Shown piece after piece: positions 26,980-35,642 of a stretch of DNA of 64,000 nt (its first letter is position 1; every line of letters begins with the position of its first letter). The notes under the pieces are model-generated. The model did no database searches. It was not told the DNA's origin and was given only the letters and a program-made list of their open reading frames with translations. Position numbers and translations under genes: made by a program. The stretch is from Methanoregula sp. (lineage in GTDB: Archaea; Halobacteriota; Methanomicrobia; Methanomicrobiales; Methanospirillaceae): NCBI GenBank assembly GCA_041645435.1, contig JBAZQB010000007.1, positions 77,751-141,750 on the forward strand, given 5' to 3'.

Positions 26980-27978
26980 TCACTTACACTCATTAACAAT
27001 CCTTACAAGCGTATTCAGGATTAACCCGGCAATCACGAGAAGCATGCCAAGAACAAGGACAAAAGCACTCCCGATTGCGATTACATAATGAAAAGAATGC
27101 CCTGCATACAGTTCCGCAAAAACCCAGATTTCTGAAATTAACCCGGCAACTATCATTAAAAATCCGGGAATCCCGAATGCCAGCAGCGGACGCCGGTAAC
27201 TGATCAGGTTGATAAGCTGGGCCAAAACACCCATACCATGACTTACCGCGTTCTTCTTGTGCTTGTTTGGAACATCATAGCGCACGCCAATGGGAACTTC
27301 CCGGAGCACGAGACCCTTTGCAACAAAATGGGCGATCATGTCCGATTCTACATTATAACCATCGGATCTGAAATCAAGATACTCAAGCGCCTTCCGGCTC
27401 AGCGCCCGGTATCCGGATTGGGAATCGCTAACCTTTTGTTTGGTTCCGATATTGGTAAAAACATCCAGGGTTTTCTGTCCGAACTTCCGGTAAAGGGGGA
27501 TTTTACCGGAATTATGAATGAACCGGGAGCCAATCACCAGGTCCGCATCCCCGCTCAGGACCGGAGCGGCAATCCGCGGGATATCACGGGTGTGATGCTG
27601 CCCGTCCGCATCCAGCATGACAACCGCTGTACAGTGGGATTCCCGGGCCTTTCTTAACCCGAGAAGAAGCGCATGCGCTTTTCCCATATTATGTTCAAGA
27701 GAGATTACCTCTGCTCCTGCCAGCTTTGCAACTTCAGCAGTCCGATCTGAGGAACCGTCATTGACAACAATAACCGTATCAACATATTCCCGGGCCAGCA
27801 GGATAACGGATCCCACGGATACCTGCTCATTGTACGCCGGTATCACGGCAACGAGTCCCTTCAGGTGCGTCCCATCCAACACATTCACTTCAACCGTGGA
27901 GGAATTCTGTGGGGGGGAGCTTACAGAAAACGCTCCTTTGGAACTGGAATCAGGGTTGTTATTGCTTGTTTCCACCAT
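26980..27978 (-). CDS. GT2 polyprenyl-phosphate glycosyltransferase with C-terminal TM pair (DPM1-like), paralog
   Basis: The 332-residue protein has LVAVIPAYNEQVSVGSVILL, VIVVNDGSSDRTAEVA and VVMLDADGQHHTRDIP, with two C-terminal membrane helices (near 265-285 and 300-325). Compared with the paralog at 25497-26438 it keeps the same DSQSG-RALS and H-K-K-N blocks. It has a longer, serine-rich N-terminus. Its DNA is more GC-rich than the copy next door, suggesting that the two were not made by a recent duplication here. It probably loads a sugar on a dolichyl-type phosphate. Confidence 0.92.
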   Translation of the reverse strand: MVETSNNNPDSSSKGAFSVSSPPQNSSTVEVNVLDGTHLKGLVAVIPAYNEQVSVGSVILLAREYVDTVIVVNDGSSDRTAEVAKLAGAEVISLEHNMGKAHALLLGLRKARESHCTAVVMLDADGQHHTRDIPRIAAPVLSGDADLVIGSRFIHNSGKIPLYRKFGQKTLDVFTNIGTKQKVSDSQSGYRALSRKALEYLDFRSDGYNVESDMIAHFVAKGLVLREVPIGVRYDVPNKHKKNAVSHGMGVLAQLINLISYRRPLLAFGIPGFLMIVAGLISEIWVFAELYAGHSFHYVIAIGSAFVLVLGMLLVIAGLILNTLVRIVNECK

Positions 27979-28065
27979 TGGATAAATCCTCGAGGTTTTG
28001 ATTATCCCGATTATTCTGGATGTGAATAAAATGTAACGTGATTTTTATTATGTAAAGAATATAAC

Positions 28066-28254
28066 GTGACTGAATTATTTAGAGATTACGAAGAGGATCA
28101 TCAACGAGCCATATACATTGTTGGATGGCCTACAGGAAAGGCACACGTTCTTGAGATAGTTTTAAAAAGTAAAGGACAACCAAATGGTGATATCCTGACG
28201 CGACAAAATGCAACTAAAGGATATATCAGGTTTAACGATCCCATCCGATATTAA
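28066..28254 (+). CDS. Small hypothetical protein
   Basis: A 62-residue frame from GTG 28066 with content such as AIYIVGWPTGKAHVLEIVLK that looks protein-like. A stop lies four codons upstream, so it is not simply a truncated larger frame. It precedes the antitoxin gene by 21 bp in the same direction and might belong to that module. I do not recognise a family. Confidence 0.35.
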   Translation: MTELFRDYEEDHQRAIYIVGWPTGKAHVLEIVLKSKGQPNGDILTRQNATKGYIRFNDPIRY

Positions 28255-28275
28255 TTAAAACGGGGGGAACACTTA

Positions 28276-28530
28276 ATGGAAACTCAACTGACTGCCATAG
28301 AACTTACAGGAACTGTCAATGATGATCACCAGTTGAAAGTGGACGGCATACTTCCCCCATCAGTCCCAAAACATGTGCGAGTCATTGTATTATACTCGCC
28401 GGTTGATGAATGGGATGAAAAAAAATGGTTACATGCAGCTATGTTAAGTCCTGCTTTTAACAATCTGAAAGATCAAACGGAGGAGATCTACACCTTAAGT
28501 GACGGGAAACCGTACCCAGACGAAGCATAA
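28276..28530 (+). CDS. Antitoxin of a MazF/PemK-type toxin-antitoxin pair
   Basis: The 84-residue protein starts with an ELTGTVNDDHQLKVDG strand block, then VRVIVLYSP, and ends with an acidic helical tail carrying WLHAAMLSPAF and a DQTEEIYTLSDGKPY motif. That motif order occurs in small antitoxins that sit directly before MazF-like toxins. GGGGGGA lies upstream of the ATG. It overlaps the toxin frame by 32 bp. It should bind and silence the toxin and repress the operon, by analogy with the family. Confidence 0.7.
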   Translation: METQLTAIELTGTVNDDHQLKVDGILPPSVPKHVRVIVLYSPVDEWDEKKWLHAAMLSPAFNNLKDQTEEIYTLSDGKPYPDEA

Positions 28531-28861
28531 AGGAGGTCTCATTTTATTTCCCTTCGATGATCTTTCAAATACAAAAGTTCGCCCGGCAGTGTGCCTTACT
28601 GACCCGATCGGACCGCAGGACCATATTATTCTGGCTTTCATTACAAGCCGCATTCCAATCAGTCCCCTGAAAACGGATTTAGTCATAGACTCTTTAGACC
28701 CCGGTTTTGCCTCAACAGGGTTACGGGTCTCGTCCACACTTCAACTCCACCGATTAATGACCGTCACAAAATCAATGCTACAGCGAGAATTAGGCATATT
28801 ATCACCCGTAATGCAAACTCATGTGCAGGAACGGCTCCACAACCTTTTTGACCTGAATTAG
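28499..28861 (+). CDS. MazF/PemK-like mRNA interferase toxin
   Basis: The frame from GTG 28499 gives 120 residues with GLILFPFDDLSNTKVRPAVCL, the signature N-terminal barrel strand of MazF/PemK endoribonucleases, where the R-P pair lies near the catalytic site, followed by HIILAFITSRIP. The start is doubtful: GTG 28499 lies 13 bases past GGAGGAG, while GGAGG at 28531 sits close to an ATT codon inside the conserved block. The overlap with the antitoxin gene is normal for such pairs. Confidence 0.75.
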   Translation: MTGNRTQTKHKGGLILFPFDDLSNTKVRPAVCLTDPIGPQDHIILAFITSRIPISPLKTDLVIDSLDPGFASTGLRVSSTLQLHRLMTVTKSMLQRELGILSPVMQTHVQERLHNLFDLN

Positions 28862-29069
28862 TCGGCTATGGCCAATTTCCGGTAGTGTCAGAACATCCGG
28901 CTGATAAAAAAAAATTGCGTCCACTTTGACGGAGAATCAAAAGATCGTTCAACGAAAAGAACTGTCATTGTGGCACATTACCCCACTCTCAACAAAAAAA
29001 TAGTTTCTGCTCATTGAATTTCCGGTTTTTTCTCATGAAGGTTTTAAAAAAAGAAGACCCCCTCCCACG

Positions 29070-30452
29070 TCACCCGCCAATGCCGAGATCCGACAGATCG
29101 CGGATGAAATATCCCTCGCGGACCAGGTTCTCTTTGCCTTCAACCGTCCGGGCGGCAACCCCCAGGGTCACGGGGCCGGCCAGACCCTTGACCAGCGGGA
29201 TCTTCTTATTGAGGTGCGAGAGAAGACTGCGTGCCTCGGATTCAGTGAGGTGCTGGTTTTTAATTTCCACTGCAAGATTGCCCTCATGGCCAAGACCGAG
29301 AAGATCGATCTCGTCTCCCCGCCGGTTCCACCAGGAACCGATATGCCCGTACCGGCCGGCAAGCTCCTGCACAAGGATCGTCCGGACCATCTCTTCAAAT
29401 GCTAGGCCGGAAAATCCCCTCCATTCGGACAGAATCTTTTCTTTAAGAAGCCCATACTGCCCACCCTGGTACAGGCTCATGTTCCGGTAGATATACCGGG
29501 CATAGAACCGGAAGAAATTGTCGGAAAAGAAATATCTCCCCATTTTCGAGCGCTGGTCATCTTCCGTAACCGGGACCCGGTACTCGATGATCCCCAAAAG
29601 ATCGGTGAGGTCTTTGAGATAGGGGGGAAGCGAAGTCGGTGCAAGATGGGTAAAATCAGCAATTTCTTTCTGCGCACCTCTGCCTTCCGCGATCGCAGCA
29701 AGGATCTCGTAATACGTTGCATGTTCCCGTCCGAACTCTTCAATAAGAACATCACTCATCTCCCTCCGGAATGGCGCGAGATCGGCAAGAACAAGGGTAT
29801 CGAGTGCTTCCTCAAGGCTGGTACACCGGTATTTTTCAAGAAACGTGTAATAGTAAATTGTCCCGCCAAAAAGAAGATACAGATCCAGTTGCGCGTCCGG
29901 ATCCTCAACACCCAGATCCGCAAGGATAGACAGGCATTCCCGGGGGGGAAACGGACGGAGGGTGAGGATATTATCAGCCCGTTTGAAGAGTGGCGATTCC
30001 CCCTCGAGAAAGATCTTTCTGATCATCCCCACAGAAGATCCCGAGATGATAAAAAAAACCGGTGCCGATTTACTCTTTTGGTCCCAGAAGCGCTGGACCT
30101 GTGCGATAAACGAAGGATAAACTTTTAAGAACCGCTGGAATTCATCAAAAACAACGATAACCGGATGTTCATATGAGAAGAGGAATTCGAGCAGGGACTC
30201 AGGGGTATCGAGTTTAACATAGGCGGGCAAATCCAGGGTCGTTGCAGTATAGTGCCCGAACTCTTCCATCATGATGTCGATACTCTTGTTCTGGTCAACG
30301 TAATAGTAGAGAGATTTTTTATTCCGGCAGAATTCCCTGATAAGTTCGGTTTTCCCAACCCGTCTCCGTCCGGTAATGACCAGGAAGGAAGGAGAGGCGT
30401 TCTTCAGCTGCTCCATGAGGGTTTGTTCCTTCTCCCGGTTGTAGAATCTCAT
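29070..30452 (-). CDS. Archaeal AAA ATPase with C-terminal DUF234 nuclease-like domain
   Basis: The 460-residue product starts MRFYNREKEQ, as in the archaeal ATPase family. It has Walker A GRRRVGKTEL near residue 30 and Walker B VIVVFDEFQRF near 100, then a winged-helix region (GRGAQKEIADFT) and a C-terminal part with GDEIDLLGLG and LAVEIKN that resembles a PD-(D/E)xK fold. I take ATG 30452 rather than an earlier in-frame start at 30515, because the residues between are encoded by a palindromic AT-rich site. The cellular role of the family is not settled. Confidence 0.85.
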   Translation of the reverse strand: MRFYNREKEQTLMEQLKNASPSFLVITGRRRVGKTELIREFCRNKKSLYYYVDQNKSIDIMMEEFGHYTATTLDLPAYVKLDTPESLLEFLFSYEHPVIVVFDEFQRFLKVYPSFIAQVQRFWDQKSKSAPVFFIISGSSVGMIRKIFLEGESPLFKRADNILTLRPFPPRECLSILADLGVEDPDAQLDLYLLFGGTIYYYTFLEKYRCTSLEEALDTLVLADLAPFRREMSDVLIEEFGREHATYYEILAAIAEGRGAQKEIADFTHLAPTSLPPYLKDLTDLLGIIEYRVPVTEDDQRSKMGRYFFSDNFFRFYARYIYRNMSLYQGGQYGLLKEKILSEWRGFSGLAFEEMVRTILVQELAGRYGHIGSWWNRRGDEIDLLGLGHEGNLAVEIKNQHLTESEARSLLSHLNKKIPLVKGLAGPVTLGVAARTVEGKENLVREGYFIRDLSDLGIGG

Positions 30453-30490
30453 AATGATTATAGTTATAATGATTGCAGATATAATCATTA
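30452..30490. promoter_or_regulatory. Operator-like inverted repeat at the start of the DUF234 ATPase gene
   Basis: TAATGATTATA (30452-30462) and TATAATCATTA (30480-30490) form a perfect 11-bp inverted repeat with a third direct half-site ATAATGATT (30466-30474) between. It overlaps the ATG of the minus-strand ATPase and lies where its promoter should be. A repressor-binding site is the simplest reading. Confidence 0.5.
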
Positions 30491-30642
30491 CCCCCATTTT
30501 AGAACCAGAACCCAATGGATGTCGGAATCACGCGAAAACAAAAGTTTACTAAAATGAACAAAAACCCGATCATGGGCACCGCCTTTTCTCAAAAGATAAT
30601 TTCTGATGAGCCTGCATTCTCCCAACCTAAAACAATATAAGA

Positions 30643-31089
30643 ATGCTCACCGAAAGTGCCATTAATACGGTAAATACCCTGCAGGACTCCGCTATAACGG
30701 ATACTATTCCGGACATGCAGCAGGTAACCCCGCTCATCAGTGAACTTTCTCTGAAGGAAGAAGTCATTGCCCTGGTACTCTTCGGTTCTGTTGCACGCGA
30801 CCAGGCGCGGAGTATATCCGATATTATCTCTGCATTGTTACACCAAAGGATTTGCCCCCGTCTGACCGGTGGGATCTCCTTAGTTATGGATCTGAGGGAG
30901 TCGATGTGAACCTCTTCTGGGATCTCCCCATAACGATACGGTTCCGGGTACTCCGGGATAGGCGTGTACTATTTTGCAAAGACTCAACTCCGGTTCCACC
31001 GGATATTAGCGGAGACTATCCGTGAATATATCGATATAGCTCCTCTTATCCGAAGACACTGCCTCCATGCAATGAAAGTCCGGGTGTAA
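30643..31089 (+). pseudogene. MNT-type nucleotidyltransferase antitoxin, frameshifted
   Basis: From ATG 30643 the frame encodes VIALVLFGSVARDQARSISDI, the GSxARG-x-SDID-type active-site region of minimal nucleotidyltransferases. After SDI the frame is lost. Downstream, another frame gives GVDVNLFWDLPITIRFRVL and IREYIDIAPLIRRHCL up to a stop at 31089. The second catalytic aspartate block (VDVNLF) is therefore present but out of frame. It lies just before a broken HepT gene, so the pair is a decayed type VII toxin-antitoxin module. Confidence 0.65.
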
Positions 31090-31136
31090 GATACCATGAA
31101 AACGATATCCAGTACAATGAGGTGAGGATCGGGACA

Positions 31137-31535
31137 ATGGTTTCTGATATCTGACGGTATCTGAAGGATCTTGATGAACTGGGTATACACAACATTGAGG
31201 AACTTCATGATAAACAGAATTTCTACGCATCATCCATGATTCTGTTTTCCCTTCTCAACCGGGTATTCGATCTTGGAAGTGAAATGGCCATAGCGCATAA
31301 TCTCGGCATATCGGCCACATACCGGGAAATATTTGTTCTCCTTAAGAACGATGAGATCATCGGAAGTGATCTCACCCATGAGATGGTTGGCCTGGTAACC
31401 TACCGGAATCTCCTTTCACACGAGTACCATGGAATTTCTGAAGAGACTCTTTTCAGCCTGACAAAAAAAACCGGCTGCATACAACAATTCGTGGGTGTAA
31501 TGCAGGATATGATACAGATTAAGCAAAAAAAGTGA
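31137..31535 (+). pseudogene. HepT-like HEPN toxin (DUF86), interrupted by TGA
   Basis: The frame from ATG 31137 reads MVSDI and then TGA (31152-31154), after which RYLKDLDELGI and NIEELHDKQNF continue in frame into a 99-residue open part. That part keeps the HEPN ribonuclease motif RNLLSHEY (R-x4-H-x-Y). The stop removes the N-terminal helix unless translation restarts at ATG 31236. With the frameshifted MNT gene just upstream, the module seems dead, though the catalytic half survives. Confidence 0.65.
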
Positions 31536-31863
31536 ACGGTTTTCCTCCGGATTTTGTTTAGTATCTAGATGTTCAGAAGACGGAAGTCGGAAATAGTAAC
31601 GTTGTATACCGGTTCAACCAGCCTTTCGGTTCCGAGGAAATATCCGTGAAATGCGGAAATCCAGGCGCTCTCCTCAGTGAGTGTCAGCTATTCCACATCC
31701 TAAATCTCCCTTGTACGGGCTCCGGTTGTCACGGCCGAACGGAAGCAGATGTGGCTCGTCGGGTTATGGCAAGAGAAGAGGATTTTATAGTACCCATACC
31801 CTACACTGTACAAATTGTAAAAGCGATTGACAATTTGTCCAGTATAAGGAAGAGGGAAAGGTT
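31536..31863. other. Intergenic stretch between HepT relic and ATPase gene
   Basis: A 73-residue frame at 31646-31867 has no family pattern and is probably not coding. The right-hand part carries an inverted repeat (31810-31838) described separately and the promoter region of the ATPase gene. Confidence 0.45.
31810..31838. promoter_or_regulatory. Inverted repeat upstream of DUF4143 ATPase gene
   Basis: ACAAATTGT (31810-31818) and ACAATTTGT (31830-31838) are exact inverted copies with 11 bases between. They end 25 bp before the ATG at 31864, in the place expected for an operator. AGTATAAGG follows at 31841. Confidence 0.45.
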
Positions 31864-33042
31864 ATGATCAAACGGGATGCCGAGGAAAAACTCAGGGTAC
31901 TTGCAAACGGGTTTCCAGCCGTGTCGGTCATTGGTCCCCGTCAGTCCGGAAAGACAACCCTTGTCAGATCGGTCTTCCCGGACAAACCCTATGTCCTCCT
32001 GGAAGATCCTGACACCCGTGCCTTTGCAGAGGAGGATCCGCGGAGTTTCCTCGCACAGTTTGAAAAAACCGGTGCGGTTATTGATGAAGTGCAGAGGGTC
32101 CCTGAACTTTTCTCCTATCTTCAGGGAATACTGGACAGGAACGGCCGGCCCGGACAGTATATCCTGACCGGATCGCAGAATTTTCTGCTGATGGAAAGTA
32201 TCTCGCAGTCGCTGGCCGGGCGTGTCGGGATCATCCGGCTGCTCCCTCTCTCAATGAGGGAACTTGCGCGCGAGGGATTCCCCGTCAGGCCGTACGAAGA
32301 GTATCTCTTCACCGGCTTTTTTCCCCGCCTTTATAGTACAGCACTTCAGCCGGAAGATTTCTATCCGTCGTATATCCAGACATATCTTGAGCGCGATCTG
32401 CGCCAGTTAAAACAGGTACAGAACCTTTCCGCATTCCAGACATTTATGAAGATGTGCGCATTCCGGAACGGGCAGATCGTGAATTATTCTTCCCTGGCAC
32501 AGGATTGCGGGATTACTCATAATACCGCGAAAGAATGGTTGTCACTTCTCGAAACATCCTGCATCATCGTCCTTATCAGACCACATCAGAAAAACTTCAA
32601 TAAGCGACTGGTGAAAATGCCCAAACTCTGCTTTACCGATCCCGGGCTTGCTGCCCATCTGGCGGGAATACAGAGCCCGGAGGATCTCGCGTATCATCCA
32701 TTGAAAGGGGGCCTCTTTGAATCCCTGATCATAACTGAATTCTTAAAGTACAGATTCAACCGGGGATTGGAAGGAAACCTGTACTTCTGGCGGGATCAGC
32801 ATGGGCACGAGGTAGATTGTCTTATCGAACAACGGGGAAGAGTCCTTATCCCGATTGAAATAAAATCCGGCAGGACCGCAAATAATGATTATTTCAATAA
32901 TATCACCTACTGGAACGGGTTGTCCGGCAACACTCCCGACCGATCGTTTGTAGTCTATGGGGGGGAGCAGTCACAACTGCGCACTGCCGGCCATCTGGTT
33001 GGATATGCTCATCTGGACCCGGTTTTTCACTATCTTGATTGA
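31864..33042 (+). CDS. AAA_14/DUF4143 family ATPase
   Basis: The 392-residue protein has Walker A GPRQSGKTTLV near residue 25, Walker B GAVIDEVQRVPE near 70, and TGSQNFLLM (sensor region), followed by the DUF4143 domain with YIQTYLERDLRQL and a C-terminal GLFESLI ... FWRDQHGHEVDCLIE ... PIEIKSG block that resembles a restriction-endonuclease fold with D and E-x-K. GGAAGAGGGAAAGG precedes the ATG. The family is widespread in archaea and its role is unknown. Confidence 0.92.
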   Translation: MIKRDAEEKLRVLANGFPAVSVIGPRQSGKTTLVRSVFPDKPYVLLEDPDTRAFAEEDPRSFLAQFEKTGAVIDEVQRVPELFSYLQGILDRNGRPGQYILTGSQNFLLMESISQSLAGRVGIIRLLPLSMRELAREGFPVRPYEEYLFTGFFPRLYSTALQPEDFYPSYIQTYLERDLRQLKQVQNLSAFQTFMKMCAFRNGQIVNYSSLAQDCGITHNTAKEWLSLLETSCIIVLIRPHQKNFNKRLVKMPKLCFTDPGLAAHLAGIQSPEDLAYHPLKGGLFESLIITEFLKYRFNRGLEGNLYFWRDQHGHEVDCLIEQRGRVLIPIEIKSGRTANNDYFNNITYWNGLSGNTPDRSFVVYGGEQSQLRTAGHLVGYAHLDPVFHYLD

Positions 33043-33399
33043 GAGAACTCAGGGATCAATGCGCCAGCGGGAGTGACCGTTGGATCACACCACGGTGCGT
33101 TTCAGGGATAGATCGTAAGATTGTGAAGAAATACGCGCGATTCGGGCTCCGATTGTTGACACAAATCTGCGGTGGACACGATAAGACCGGTAAATTGTCC
33201 GCCGCCATAAAAAAACCTGTTATAATCAGGTTACAGGCAAAAATAACCGATTATATGGAAGAAATAGTTTCCCTTTACCGGTGTTTATACAGGGCATATT
33301 TGAGGGCATAGTTCCGGTTGATCCGGGAGGAGATCGCCCAAAAGAACTATGCCTGCGTTTCTGATAAAAAATAGAGGTAATAAAAACCGTTGTGTGGAT
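33043..33399. other. Stretch after the ATPase gene, no supported gene
   Basis: A 90-residue frame overlaps the ATPase stop as ATTGAG but has no family pattern. The region may include the unrecognisable left part of the IS5-type relic that follows. Confidence 0.4.
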
Positions 33400-34062
33400 A
33401 TCCAAGACATGGAAGTATGCCATGGGCGGTGGGTTGTTTGAATGGGAGACTTAAGGCCGGCTCTTTTGAAATCACGTATCCGATTATGTCTGGTGCTCCC
33501 TGAATTCAACGATCAGGTAAATGATCTTGTTGTTGCGACAGTACGGGGATTGATGTCACCCGTCGGGATGAATGGATGCGGGGGTGGCGAGTATTCACCG
33601 GGAATGGATTCAATCTCACATTATTGCTGATATGAAGAGTAAGGATCTCCTCAGCATTGCGATTACCAACGAGCAAGTCAGCGATGGTGAAGTGTTCCCG
33701 GTTCTTCTTGAACAGGCCCAGATCGCTTTCGGGGATCCCCCCAGTCCCCAGGTCCTTCCAAATGGTGCTTATGATTAGAATGATATTTCAACGGTCATGA
33801 AAAATTCCACATCTATTCCGGCATAAAGATCCAGGAGACGGGCTCCACCAAATCGGGCGGATACCCCGATCGCGCAGAATGTTTTTTAAGAGAAACAAAA
33901 CGGATGCTATTGCACCTGGGCCGATGAGAAAAAATATGATACAGGATGGGCTGTCGAAGCGGTATTCTTTTCAGTGAAACAGATCTTCAATGGAAATGTC
34001 CGGGCAAGTTTTATTTACCATATGGCACGGGAGATCCGAAGGAAATTCTTGTTTTTCAGATA
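33400..34062 (+). pseudogene. IS5-type transposase remnant
   Basis: Across two or three frames the DNA encodes DSTGIDVTRRDEWMRG (near 33537, the first catalytic Asp region), REWIQSHIIADMKSKDLLSI, AITNEQVSDGEVFPVLLEQ, NGAYD (second Asp region) and finally WAVEAVFFSVKQIFNGNVRA (near 33950, the catalytic Glu region) before a stop near 34062. This is the order of IS5-family DDE transposases. Stops and frame changes show it is dead. No terminal inverted repeats could be fixed by eye. Confidence 0.7.
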
Positions 34063-34324
34063 ATTGTTAATTTCTCCAGATGTTTTATATGAAGTAATTC
34101 CGGCAGAATGCGGACCCTGTTGGACTATCGTTACGTGGATTTTCGATTTTCACAACACAACGTGTATTATTTTTCATAGTCCGGGGGTGAAACTGGGTCA
34201 TGTGCGGTTCTACTGAGCACATCGTTTCAGCCACGGCAATGATGAACCCGGGCCCGGCTGCCCGTGGACCGGAAGTGGAGAAATAATATTTTCTCTGGCA
34301 CAATACACTGTTCAGTGGAAAATA

Positions 34325-34693
34325 ATGGCAGAGAAAAAGCGGATAGCAATAACAACGGCAATCGGTGTCCTGACCGGCCTGTACTGCGCCGGAAGCCTCC
34401 TTGTTCTCGCCCCCCAGGGAGTAACACCGGAACCCTGGTTCATGGCTATGATCTTTTACGGCCGCGCCCTCCAGGGGTTTGTTATCGGTTTTGCCGACAG
34501 GATTCTCATAAGCCCGATCTTCCGGGGTGCGGGGCTTGGTGCACTGTTCAGCCTCCTGCTCTGCATAGTTCCTGTCTCTGCCCACAATTATGCCGGAGCC
34601 GGCCTGCTCTTTGTCTTTGGGATTATTTATGGAGCGCTTGCCGACGGTATAGCGAGCTGGGCAACGCAGCGTAAGTTCGGAAAACCGTCATGA
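34325..34693 (+). CDS. Small multi-pass membrane protein
   Basis: The 122-residue product has four hydrophobic segments (ITTAIGVLTGLYCAGSLLVL, a GRALQGFVIGFADRI amphipathic region, GLGALFSLLLCIVPVSA and GAGLLFVFGIIYGALADG). It has a basic N-terminus and no catalytic motif. The lone GC-rich gene stands between an IS relic and the DUF2769 genes. Its function is unknown. Confidence 0.75.
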   Translation: MAEKKRIAITTAIGVLTGLYCAGSLLVLAPQGVTPEPWFMAMIFYGRALQGFVIGFADRILISPIFRGAGLGALFSLLLCIVPVSAHNYAGAGLLFVFGIIYGALADGIASWATQRKFGKPS

Positions 34694-34870
34694 ATACCTG
34701 CATTGCAGTACACAAAGAACAGGAAGTAATCTCCCGGTTAACCCCCCTTGGGATTGCGTGTCCGGACGCAAAGGTGAGGCATAAAGTACCGTCCGGGGGA
34801 ACAGGCCTTTTTCTCTGAAACGGAACCCACCACAAAAACCTCTTATCCATCAGCGAACACATCCTTCAAT

Positions 34871-35116
34871 ATGATAAATCCCAGCAAAAATAGTGTAGAG
34901 GACACGGAAGAGAACCGGGCTATCTGCAGGAAATACTGCGGGATATGCCCGAACTACAAAGCTCATTCCCTGGAAAAATACCAGCCAACCGAACTCTTCT
35001 GTGCCTGCGGAACATCCTCTGCTCCGCCAAAAAAAGAGATCCGCTGTTTCTGCGTAGCCTGCGAGCTCTTCACAAAGCACCATCTCCGCGTTGGATACTT
35101 CTGCGCTAAACACTAG
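34871..35116 (+). CDS. DUF2769-type cysteine-rich protein
   Basis: The 81-residue protein carries ten cysteines, including CRKYCGICPNY, ELFCACG, IRCFCVAC and a final YFC. The pattern and length fit the DUF2769 family of methanogens, whose cysteines suggest metal or iron-sulfur binding. It is a close paralog of the gene at 35643-35891. The 5' regions are alike as well (AAAAACCTCTTATCC at 34838 matches the TATA region of the other copy), so the duplication seems to have included the promoter. Confidence 0.85.
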   Translation: MINPSKNSVEDTEENRAICRKYCGICPNYKAHSLEKYQPTELFCACGTSSAPPKKEIRCFCVACELFTKHHLRVGYFCAKH

Positions 35117-35255
35117 ACCATTTTTTTGGGGGGATTTTTCCTTACGTTGCCGGAACGTTCACGGTACTTGCTGTCATCGTAACCGGGTAGAATATTCAAG
35201 GACGGTTTATTGTAGTGCGCGAAATTGATCTGACTTCCGCGTCATCGCCAGATAA

Positions 35256-35567
35256 TCTGAATGGGTAACGTGCCAATCCAGCCCCTGACATCTGTCTTTT
35301 ACAATAGTCCGCCCCCCCTTTGCGCCAGCCCTGCCCCCATTGGAGGCGGGGGCGCATGCGATTCCCCGGCATTACCAAAAATCCCGATTCAGGTAATACA
35401 GCACTACCGCAACCGGGGCGCCATTGCGGCAGGGCGAAGCCCCTGGAGCGTCAGTATTTCCGCTCCAAAACGAATTTACTTTTTGCATTAATTTCAGGCA
35501 GGTATTTTTACCTTTTTTCACCCCGTAAATCCTTCCTGGATTTAAGGTGCTGGAATAGTACATTACC
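35256..35567. repeat. Dispersed repeat A, copy 1 (312 bp)
   Basis: From TCTGAA to GGAATAGTACATTACC this sequence matches 46965-47275 almost base for base, in the same orientation, with scattered substitutions and short indels. It holds GC-rich hairpins (CCCCCATTGG..GGCGGGGG near 35335 and GGGCGAAGCCCC near 35435). It lies between the two DUF2769 paralogs. No protein is supported in it. It may be a non-autonomous mobile element or a structured RNA. Confidence 0.9.
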
Positions 35568-35600
35568 GATCCGAATCAGGGTTTCATCTAAAGAGACCCG

Positions 35601-35608
35601 TATAAAAA
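35601..35608 (+). promoter_or_regulatory. TATA box of second DUF2769 gene
   Basis: TATAAAAA follows a purine-rich AAGAGACCCG (BRE-like) and lies 42 bp before the ATG at 35643, so the transcript would start about 15 bases before the gene. Confidence 0.5.
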
Positions 35609-35642
35609 GATCTATAATCCATCATCGCACACTTTTTTTACC

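Noticed and set aside
34085..34585. Minus-strand frame of 166 residues
   Set aside because: It overlaps the plus-strand membrane gene and has no recognisable domain.
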